NCBI GenBank assembly: GCA_036495025.1
Contig: DASXNO010000036.1
Location: 1 to 23,977 of the forward strand
From: JAOPZY01 sp036495025
GTDB taxonomy: Bacteria; Actinomycetota; CADDZG01; JAHWKV01; JAOPZY01
Direction of reading: 5' to 3'
DNA length: 23,977 nt
In this document: positions 13,731 through 21,041 of the stretch, one piece after another
Position numbering within the stretch: the stretch's first letter is position 1
Layout of the letters: each line of letters begins with the position of its first letter
Position numbers and translations under genes: made by a program
The notes under the pieces: model-generated
The model's database searches: none
Told to the model about the DNA's origin: nothing
Seen by the model: the letters and a program-made list of their open reading frames with translations, nothing else

Positions 13731-14669
13731 GTGCCCGCCGCCACGCTGCTCACCGCCAGCCAGATCCGCGACCTGGCACGCCGCCACGGCTTCCGGCCCT
13801 CGAAGGCCCTGGGACAGAACTTCGTCGTCGACCCCAACACCATCCGCCGCATCGTGCGGCTGGCCGAGGTGTCGGCGGACGACCGGGTGCTCGAGGTGGG
13901 GGCGGGCTTCGGGACGCTCACCGTGGCGCTGGCGGAACGAGCAGCCTCGGTGACGGCGGTCGAGATCGACCGGCGCCTGCTGCCGGCACTGGAGGAGGTC
14001 GTCGGGGGCCTCGGCAACGTGGCGATCGTGGCCGGGGATGCGATGGAGCTCGACCTGGCGTCGCTCCTCGGCGGCCACGAGCACCGCCTCGTCGCAAACC
14101 TTCCGTACAACATTGCCACACCGCTGCTGGCCGGCATGCTGTCGGACCGCCCCGAGATCGGTGACTTCGTCGTCATGGTGCAGCGGGAGGTCGGGGAGCG
14201 CCTGATCGCCCCGCCCGGCTCGAAGGCCTACGGCGGCGTCAGCGTGCTGGTCGCGTACCACTGCACCGCCCGCCTGCTCGGCCGCATCCCACCGACGGTG
14301 TTCTGGCCCGCACCGACCGTCGAGTCGGTCCTGATCCGACTCTCACGGCGGCCCCCGCCGGTGGCCGTCGAGCCGGCTTCGCTGATGCGGGTCGTCCACG
14401 CCGCCTTCGGCCAGCGGCGCAAGACCGTCCGCAACTCCCTTGCCGCCGGACTCGCCCTGGCACCCGACGCGGTCGAGCGGGCGGTGGCGGCCGCCGGGCT
14501 CGACCCGGGGGCCCGGGCAGAGACCTTCGGCCTCGAGGACTTCGCCCGCCTTACCGACGCCATATCCGGCGCCTTGAGGGGCGCCTCGGGGGCCATATCC
14601 GGCGCCTCGGGTGGCGCCTCGGGGGCCATATCCGGCGCCTCGGGGGGCGCCTCGGGGGCGGTGCCGTGA
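13731..14669 (+). CDS. ksgA: 16S rRNA dimethyladenosine transferase KsgA/RsmA
   Basis: This enzyme dimethylates A1518 and A1519 of 16S rRNA late in small-subunit assembly. The motifs are KALGQNFVVDPNTIRRI, VLEVGAGFGTLTVALAE (SAM motif I), VTAVEIDRRL, VANLPYNIATPLL (catalytic NLPY) and FWPAPTVESVLIRL, with the C-terminal helical domain HAAFGQRRKTVRNSL. GTG 13731 is preferred; GTG 13722 overlaps a TATCGT -10-like box, pointing to a leaderless start. The last about 36 residues are unusual: a Gly/Ala/Ser tail built from three 33-bp tandem DNA repeats (14559-14657), beyond the normal end of the family. The TGA overlaps the ispE start by 4 nt (GTGA). Confidence 0.96.
   Translation: MPAATLLTASQIRDLARRHGFRPSKALGQNFVVDPNTIRRIVRLAEVSADDRVLEVGAGFGTLTVALAERAASVTAVEIDRRLLPALEEVVGGLGNVAIVAGDAMELDLASLLGGHEHRLVANLPYNIATPLLAGMLSDRPEIGDFVVMVQREVGERLIAPPGSKAYGGVSVLVAYHCTARLLGRIPPTVFWPAPTVESVLIRLSRRPPPVAVEPASLMRVVHAAFGQRRKTVRNSLAAGLALAPDAVERAVAAAGLDPGARAETFGLEDFARLTDAISGALRGASGAISGASGGASGAISGASGGASGAVP
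14559..14657 (+). repeat. Three 33-bp tandem repeats at the 3' end of ksgA
   Basis: Units lie at 14559-14591, 14592-14624 and 14625-14657. Each reads GCCATATCC, then GGCGCC, a 6-nt spacer (TTGAGG, TCGGGT or TCGGGG), GGCGCC and TCGGGG. They translate as AISGALRGASG, AISGASGGASG and AISGASGGASG, so the period keeps the frame. The core of unit 1 (14565-14590) is identical over 26 nt to 20568-20593 and nearly so to 3667-3695. Confidence 0.95.
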
Positions 14670-15571
14670 CCGAGGTCGCGGTCGTGGCACGGGCAAAGAT
14701 CAACCTGCACCTCGCCGTCGGCCAGCGCCGGAACGACGGCTACCACGAGCTGTCGTCCGTGATGCAGTCGGTCGACCTCGCCGACACCGTGGTCGTGCGG
14801 CCCGCCTCGGGAGCGCCGAACGGGATTTCCGTCGCCTTTGCCCGGGGCCCGGGCTTCGTCGGGGACCTGCCGGCCCCGCCGGACCTCGTCGAGCGGGCGC
14901 TGCGTATGTACGCCACCGAGGTCCAGGGGGCTCCCCGCCTGGCGGCGGAGGTGACGAAATCCATCCCGCTGGCCTCCGGCCTCGCCGGCGGGAGCGCCGA
15001 CGCTGCGGCGGCCCTGCTCGCGGCCGACGCCGCCGGCGGGGGCCGGATGACCCGCGACCACCTCGAGGCGATGGGCCGGCGGCTCGGCTCTGACGTGGCC
15101 TTCTGCCTGCGCGGGGGCACGGCGCTGGCCCAGGGAACGGGCAACCTGGTCACGCCGATGGCGTGCCCGCACCGGCTCTGGTGGGTCCTCGGCATCTCAG
15201 ACTTTCCTCTCAGCACGGCCGAGGTGTACGAGCATTTCGATGAGATCTCGCCCGCCCCCCCGGGAAGGCCGGAGCGCCCCATCCAGCTCGCCAGGGCGCT
15301 GGTCGGCGGCCACCCCAAGGTGATCGCCAAGGTGCTGCGCAACGACCTCGAACCCGCAGCGTTCGACCTGGCGCCGGGGTTGGCGGGGCGCAAGCACGCG
15401 ATGGGGGCCCTCGGCGCCATCGGTGCCGTGCTGAGCGGCAGTGGGCCGACGATCGCCGGCCTCTGCCGCAACGAGGCCCACGCAGAGGAAGTCGCCCGGC
15501 GGGCAGAGGAAGCCTTTGCCCGGGTCGAGGTCGTGGCCAGCGCCGAGGCGGGCGTCGAGGTCATCGGCTGA
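14666..15571 (+). CDS. ispE: 4-diphosphocytidyl-2-C-methyl-D-erythritol kinase IspE
   Basis: This 301-residue GHMP kinase phosphorylates the 2-OH of CDP-methylerythritol in the non-mevalonate (MEP) isoprenoid pathway, feeding undecaprenyl phosphate and menaquinone. The landmarks are ARAKINLHLAVG (8-19), DGYHELSSVMQSVDL, the ATP-binding PLASGLAGGSADAAAALLA and the C-terminal LSGSGPTIAGL. The GTG start at 14666 overlaps the ksgA TGA in GTGA, so the two are translationally coupled. The ksgA-ispE pair is the usual actinobacterial arrangement. Confidence 0.97.
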   Translation: MTEVAVVARAKINLHLAVGQRRNDGYHELSSVMQSVDLADTVVVRPASGAPNGISVAFARGPGFVGDLPAPPDLVERALRMYATEVQGAPRLAAEVTKSIPLASGLAGGSADAAAALLAADAAGGGRMTRDHLEAMGRRLGSDVAFCLRGGTALAQGTGNLVTPMACPHRLWWVLGISDFPLSTAEVYEHFDEISPAPPGRPERPIQLARALVGGHPKVIAKVLRNDLEPAAFDLAPGLAGRKHAMGALGAIGAVLSGSGPTIAGLCRNEAHAEEVARRAEEAFARVEVVASAEAGVEVIG

Positions 15572-15658
15572 AGCCACCTCCACGTCCCACTGTGCCGGAA
15601 ACACGGCTGTCACCCTGGACGTGGTAGATCATGTGGATAGCCAAGACTGACCACACAT

Positions 15659-15729
15659 TCCGGCGTGGTGTAACGGCAGCACGGAAGATTTTGGCTCTTC
15701 AGGTAGACGTCCGATTCGTCTCGCCGGAG
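15659..15729 (+). tRNA. tRNA-Gln (anticodon TTG)
   Basis: A full cloverleaf can be folded by eye. The acceptor stem is TCCGGCG/CGCCGGA with discriminator G15729. The D-arm is GTG-TAACGGCAG-CAC, the anticodon arm GAAGA-TTTTGGC-TCTTC with TTG in positions 34-36, and the T-arm AGACG-TCCGATT-CGTCT. CCA is not encoded (CAA follows). The T-loop has C where nearly all tRNAs have T at position 55. The gene lies between ispE and glmU; D-arm and anticodon-loop sequences resemble actinobacterial tRNA-Gln. Confidence 0.93.
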
Positions 15730-15779
15730 CAACTTACGAATACTCCTGGGCGGCGCTCGGATGCCGTTAAGCTAGGGCC

Positions 15780-17180
15780 GTGCCGCCGCCAGACCGCCTC
15801 GCCGTCATCGTCCTTGCCGCGGGATTCGGCAAGCGGTTCCGCTCCGCGTCCACGCCGAAGGTCCTCCACCCCGCCGCCGGGGAGCCGCTGATCGGCCACG
15901 TGCTGCGGGCGGCGATCGGCCTCGAGGGCCTCGACCGGCTCGTCGTCGTGGTGGGCCACGGCAGGGACCAGGTCGTCGAGGTCGTGCGGGCACGCCGCCC
16001 GGACGCCGTCTTCGCCGAGCAGGCCGTCCCCCGGGGGACGGGGGACGCCGTCGCCGCGGCCGGGGACGCCCTCCGGGACTTCGGCGGGCAGGTGCTCGTC
16101 CTGCCGGGCGACTCACCGCTGATCACGTCCCGGACCCTGGCCGCCCTGGTCGACAGGCACCGCACCTCGGGAGCCACGGTGACGCTGCTCACCGCCCTGA
16201 TGGAGGACCCCACCGGGTACGGCAGGATCATCCGATCACCGGACGGCGGGCGGGGCGGCATCCGCATCGTCGAGGAGTCCGATGCCTCGCCCGACGAGGC
16301 ATCGGTGCGGGAGGTCTCCACCGGGTTCTGGTGCTTCGAGCGCGAGCCCCTCTTCGACGCCCTCGCCAAGGTGACCACCGACAACGCCCAGGGCGAGTAC
16401 TACCTCCCGGACGTCGTGCCCCTGCTGGCGGCGGATGGCGCCCGGGTCGAGACGCTGCTGGGCGAACGCACCGAGATCCTCGGGGTCAACGACCGCAAGC
16501 AGCTCGCCGAGTCCGCCCGGATCCTCAGGGCACGCAAGCTGGACGAACTGATGGCCGCCGGCGTCACGATCGAGGACCCCGCCGTCACCTACGTCGACAT
16601 GGGGGTCGAGGTCGGCCCCGACACGCTCATCCGCCCGCTGACCTTCCTCGAGGGGTCCACCCGCATCGGCAGCGACTGCACCATCGGGCCCTCGGCCCGC
16701 CTCGTCGACTCGGACATCGCCGACGGGGTGGAGGTGAGCTTCGCCGTGCTCAACTCGGTGGAGGTGGGCCCGGGCGCGCAGGTCGGCCCCTTCAGCTCGC
16801 TGCGGCCCGGGACCCGGCTGGGAGCCCGGGCGAAGGCGGGCTCCTTCGTCGAGATGAAGTCGACGACCGTCGGCGAGGGATCGAAGGTCCCCCACCTGTC
16901 CTACATCGGCGACGCCGAGATCGGTGACGGCGTCAACATCGGCGCAGGTTCCATCACGTGCAATTACGATGGCGAGGCCGGAATCAAGTCGAAGACGCGC
17001 ATCGGCAACGGGGTCCTCCTGGGGTCCGACACGATGCTGGTGGCGCCCGTCGTGGTGCACGACGACGCCATCACGGGCGCCGGATCGGTGGTCACGAGAG
17101 ATGTGGAGCCCGCCACCGTGGTGGTCGGGGCTCCGGCCCGGCCGATCCGCAAGCGAAAGGCCAGGGCCGGGGACCACTGA
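15780..17180 (+). CDS. glmU: Bifunctional GlmU (N-acetylglucosamine-1-P uridylyltransferase / glucosamine-1-P acetyltransferase)
   Basis: This 466-residue cytoplasmic enzyme makes UDP-GlcNAc for peptidoglycan. The N-terminal pyrophosphorylase domain has LAAGFGKRFRS (12-22, the usual LAAGxGTRM loop with K in place of T), EQAVPRGTGDAV, LPGDSPLI and STGFWCF. The C-terminal left-handed beta-helix shows hexapeptide repeats, PHLSYIGDAEIGDGVNIGAG, TCNYDGEAGIKSKTRIG and the acetyl-CoA region GSDTMLVAPV. The GTG start at 15780 has TAAGCT 6 nt upstream (15768-15773) and no Shine-Dalgarno, consistent with leaderless expression. prs follows after 85 nt. Confidence 0.97.
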   Translation: MPPPDRLAVIVLAAGFGKRFRSASTPKVLHPAAGEPLIGHVLRAAIGLEGLDRLVVVVGHGRDQVVEVVRARRPDAVFAEQAVPRGTGDAVAAAGDALRDFGGQVLVLPGDSPLITSRTLAALVDRHRTSGATVTLLTALMEDPTGYGRIIRSPDGGRGGIRIVEESDASPDEASVREVSTGFWCFEREPLFDALAKVTTDNAQGEYYLPDVVPLLAADGARVETLLGERTEILGVNDRKQLAESARILRARKLDELMAAGVTIEDPAVTYVDMGVEVGPDTLIRPLTFLEGSTRIGSDCTIGPSARLVDSDIADGVEVSFAVLNSVEVGPGAQVGPFSSLRPGTRLGARAKAGSFVEMKSTTVGEGSKVPHLSYIGDAEIGDGVNIGAGSITCNYDGEAGIKSKTRIGNGVLLGSDTMLVAPVVVHDDAITGAGSVVTRDVEPATVVVGAPARPIRKRKARAGDH

Positions 17181-17265
17181 GCTGTCCCAGTGGGGGGGAA
17201 ACGATAGGTTCGAGGGAACGATCTTGCGCATCGGGAACAGGGCGAACATCCGAACAGGGGGACAA

Positions 17266-18315
<1,050 letters not shown>

Positions 18316-18362
18316 GATACTCTGGCGATCGATCGTGTAGTTCCAAAGGAGAGCCAGGCATC

Positions 18363-18989
18363 ATGGAAGTCACCCTGCGCGCCCAGCCGCGCACAACCAC
18401 CGGCAAGGGATCCGCCCGGCAGGCCCGCATGGCGGGCCGAGTCCCCGCCATCCTCTACGGCCGGGGCATCGTCCCGACGCCGCTGGCGGTCGACTCCAAG
18501 CAGATCGGCCACGCCCTGCACACCGAGGCGGGCGCCAACGTGCTCGTCAACCTCGAGGTCGAGGGTGGCCGGCGGTACCTGACCATGGTGCGGGAGGTCC
18601 AGCGCCACCCGGTGCGGGGCCACCTGCTGCACGTGGACTTCGTCAACACCGCCCGTGACGTCAGGACCCACGCCGAGGTCCCCCTCCAGATCACCGGCGA
18701 GAGCCGGGGCGTCCGGGAGGGCGGCGTCATCGAGCACCACCTCTGGGAGCTCCGGGTCGAGGCCCTGCCCACGGACATCCCGTCCTCCCTCGAGGCGGAC
18801 ATCAGCCACCTCGGCATCGGGGACCACCTCCGGGTGGCCGATGTCACCCCCCCTGCGGGCGTCGAGATCGTCTCGGAACCCGACGAGATCATCCTCTCGG
18901 TCGTCGAGCCGCAGGCCGCGCGCGGCGCTGCGGAGGGCGAGGCTGGCGAGCTGGGCGCAGGAGAAGGCGAAGCTTCCGGCGAAGGTTAG
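18363..18989 (+). CDS. rplY: 50S ribosomal protein L25, CTC (general stress protein) form
   Basis: The 208-residue product has an N-terminal L25 domain that binds 5S rRNA (EVTLRAQPRTTTGKGSARQ, GRVPAILYGRG, HPVRGHLLHVDF) and the C-terminal TL5/CTC beta domain (VPLQITGESRGVREGGVIEHH, VEALPTDIPSSLEADISHL). An acidic Gly/Glu/Ala tail follows. ATG 18363 follows AAAGGAGA, somewhat distant at 11-12 nt. It is 47 nt after prs and 41 nt before pth, which fits the conserved prs-ctc-pth order. Confidence 0.96.
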   Translation: MEVTLRAQPRTTTGKGSARQARMAGRVPAILYGRGIVPTPLAVDSKQIGHALHTEAGANVLVNLEVEGGRRYLTMVREVQRHPVRGHLLHVDFVNTARDVRTHAEVPLQITGESRGVREGGVIEHHLWELRVEALPTDIPSSLEADISHLGIGDHLRVADVTPPAGVEIVSEPDEIILSVVEPQAARGAAEGEAGELGAGEGEASGEG

Positions 18990-19030
18990 TGGACCACTAG
19001 CCGCCGCGTTCCGCACCTCCAGCAGCGCTC

Positions 19031-19642
19031 ATGACCGACACCTCACCTGCTCCTTCGGGGGAGCCCCGCCCCTGGCTCATCGTCGGGCTCGGCAACCCCG
19101 GCCGGGACTACGAGCGCAGCCGCCACAACGCCGGCGCCCGTGCCGTGGCATCCCTGGCGGACCGGCTGGGGACCCGGCTGGGCCGCTCGAAGTTCCGGGC
19201 CCTCGTGGGGGACGCCCGCACCGACGGCGTACCGGTCAAGCTCGCCTTCCCGACGACGTTCATGAACGACAGCGGCCAGGCGGTCGCGCCGTTGGCCCGG
19301 TGGCACAAGATCGACCCCGACCACGTGATCGTCGTCCACGACGAGCTCGACTTGGCCGTCGGCCAGCTCCGCCTGAAGAAGGGTGGGGGGACCGCCGGAC
19401 ATCACGGCCTGGACTCGATCGTCGGCTCGCTCGGGACAAAGGATTTCTACCGGGTGCGGATCGGCATCGGGAAGCCCGGGCACACGGGCGAGACCGTCAA
19501 CTGGGTCCTGGACCGGCTCCCCAAGGCCGAGGCGGCGGCGCTCCGGGAGGCCGAGGAGCAGGCCGGCGATGCCGCCCTGTCGATCATCCACGAGGGCCTC
19601 GACCGGGCGATGAACCGCCACAACACCCGGGGCGAGAAGTAG
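19031..19642 (+). CDS. pth: Peptidyl-tRNA hydrolase
   Basis: This 203-residue enzyme releases peptides from prematurely dissociated peptidyl-tRNA. Seen motifs are LIVGLGNPGRDYERSRHNAG (catalytic His in RHN), FPTTFMNDSGQAV, VVHDELDLAVG (Asp that orients the His) and KKGGGTAGHHGLDSIV, followed by DFYRVRIGIGKPG. In most Pth proteins the fourth motif reads GHNGL; here the Asn (N114 in the E. coli enzyme, a substrate contact) is His. Other active-site residues are kept, so activity is likely. ATG 19031 lacks a clear Shine-Dalgarno. A hairpin follows the stop immediately. Confidence 0.96.
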   Translation: MTDTSPAPSGEPRPWLIVGLGNPGRDYERSRHNAGARAVASLADRLGTRLGRSKFRALVGDARTDGVPVKLAFPTTFMNDSGQAVAPLARWHKIDPDHVIVVHDELDLAVGQLRLKKGGGTAGHHGLDSIVGSLGTKDFYRVRIGIGKPGHTGETVNWVLDRLPKAEAAALREAEEQAGDAALSIIHEGLDRAMNRHNTRGEK

Positions 19643-19667
19643 GGCGCCTCGCTGCTTGCGAGGCGCC
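19643..19667 (+). terminator. Perfect hairpin right after pth, probable terminator
   Basis: GGCGCCTCGC (19643-19652) and GCGAGGCGCC (19658-19667) pair over 10 bp around a TGCTT loop, starting at the base after the pth stop codon. There is no T-run behind it, as is frequent in GC-rich Actinobacteria. A second inverted repeat, GGACCA/TGGTCC (19668-19673, 19683-19688), follows. The arm GGCGCCTCG also occurs in the ksgA repeats. Confidence 0.65.
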
Positions 19668-19754
19668 GGACCAGTGGATTGGTGGTCCACTACGCCCGGA
19701 AGCCCTCACCGGAGACCGCCGAGGGAATTGCGCAACGTTATCCTTTGACGCAGC

Positions 19755-20999
19755 ATGAGCCTGTCTCCGGAAGACATCGATGCTCGGATCGCAAGCCTGC
19801 AGGCTGAGATCGACACGACGGGCTCCAGCCTGGCCGCCCTCGACGGGGACATCACGCTCAAGCTGCTGACCTCGGCGAGGCTCTCCGGCCGCACGGCTGC
19901 GGAATGGAACGCCGTGTCGCCCGACCTCCCCCTGCTCTGGGGCTACTACGGCGCCCTGAAGGACAAGGTCGCCGAGATCGTCGCCCTGCGGGGCACGAAG
20001 GCGCGCCTCAGGGCCGAGCAGGTCGAGGAGCTCTCCGCCCAACTCGTTGGCGACTCCGTCGCCCTGCCCCCCGACCCGGGGCGGCCGGGCTCCCGGACGC
20101 TCACGGGCACCCCCCTGCAGAAGACCTCGATCGCCCGGCTGCAGTCCTCCATGGCGGAGATGTACCGGGACATCGCCTCGGTCGTGGACCGGGTCTGCGC
20201 CGCATGGACGGCCCTCCCCCGTCTCGAGGCCCTCGACGCCACGCTGACCGGCCTCGTCCAGACGGCCGGCAACAGCGGGATCAGGCCGCCGGCGGAGATC
20301 GCTGAGGCCCGGAGCCGCATCGCCTCGTTGCGCACCCAGGTCCACGCCGACCCCCTCGCCGCCGACCTGAGCGGCGTGGACGCCGTCGCCCGGCAGGTCG
20401 AGACCGCCAAGGACGTGCTCCGGGCCGCCGTGGCCGCCCGGGGCGAGCTGGCCGGGCAGCTCACCGCGGCGGCCCAGGCGCTCGAGGCGATCGGCACGCT
20501 GATCGACCAGGCCCGGACGGCGCGGGCCGAGGCGTCGCAGAAGATCCTGGGAATCACCAATATCTCGTCCGGCGCCTTGAGGGGCGCCTCGGGCGGCACG
20601 GTCGATGCCGACGCCCTCGCAGCCCGCCTGCGGCTCCTGCGGGCGAACCTGCAGAGCATCACCGCCGTCGGCCAGGGGGACTGGCAGGGGGCACGGCGGT
20701 TGCTCGGCCAGCTCGACCAGCAGACGGCCGGGCTGCGCGACGAGGCGACGCTGGCGCTGCGGGCGGTCAAGGATCCGCTGGACACCCGCAACGAGCTGCG
20801 GGGCCGCCTCGACGCGTACCACGCCAAGGCCCTCGCCATCGGCCTCGCCGAGGACGAGGCGCTCACGCAGGTCTACGAGCGGGCCAGGACGCTGCTGTTC
20901 ACCGCTCCCTGCGACGTCGCGGGCGCCGAGGCGGCGGTGCGCGAGTACCAGCAGGGTCTCAGCCGGCCACGGGCCGCCAGGGGGCCCGAGCCGGCATAG
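19755..20999 (+). CDS. Unrecognised alpha-helical / coiled-coil protein upstream of PknG-like kinase
   Basis: This 414-residue protein was not assigned to a family. It looks almost entirely helical, with heptad-like stretches near the N-terminus (EDIDARIASLQAEIDTTGSSL, 6-26) and at about 60-95, 195-265 and 285-330. No signal peptide, membrane helix or cysteine cluster is visible, so it is probably cytoplasmic. Residues 272-280 (SGALRGASG) are encoded by the interspersed repeat at 20568-20593 and look like a flexible linker between two helical halves. ATG 19755 has TATCCT 10 nt upstream (19739-19744) and no Shine-Dalgarno. It lies 42 nt before the PknG-like kinase in the same direction, so a scaffold or substrate role in that module is plausible but not shown. 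It lacks the membrane helices expected of GlnX, which neighbours pknG in mycobacteria. Confidence 0.7.
   Translation: MSLSPEDIDARIASLQAEIDTTGSSLAALDGDITLKLLTSARLSGRTAAEWNAVSPDLPLLWGYYGALKDKVAEIVALRGTKARLRAEQVEELSAQLVGDSVALPPDPGRPGSRTLTGTPLQKTSIARLQSSMAEMYRDIASVVDRVCAAWTALPRLEALDATLTGLVQTAGNSGIRPPAEIAEARSRIASLRTQVHADPLAADLSGVDAVARQVETAKDVLRAAVAARGELAGQLTAAAQALEAIGTLIDQARTARAEASQKILGITNISSGALRGASGGTVDADALAARLRLLRANLQSITAVGQGDWQGARRLLGQLDQQTAGLRDEATLALRAVKDPLDTRNELRGRLDAYHAKALAIGLAEDEALTQVYERARTLLFTAPCDVAGAEAAVREYQQGLSRPRAARGPEPA
20568..20593 (+). repeat. GGCGCC-flanked interspersed repeat, copy in helical-protein gene
   Basis: These 26 nt (TCC, GGCGCC, TTGAGG, GGCGCC, TCGGG) are identical to 14565-14590 in ksgA and are read in the same frame (SGALRGASG). 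A third, diverged copy lies antisense in CAP gene 2 at 3667-3695. Confidence 0.95.
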
Positions 21000-21041
21000 G
21001 ACGTGCGAGGGCTCGCAGAGGACGGGGGAGGAACGAGACCA

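Noticed and set aside
14093..14102. GCAAACC within ksgA as a possible second c-di-GMP riboswitch
   Set aside because: It is part of the codons for the catalytic VANLPYN motif and has no GACGCAAAG or GNRA hairpin nearby.
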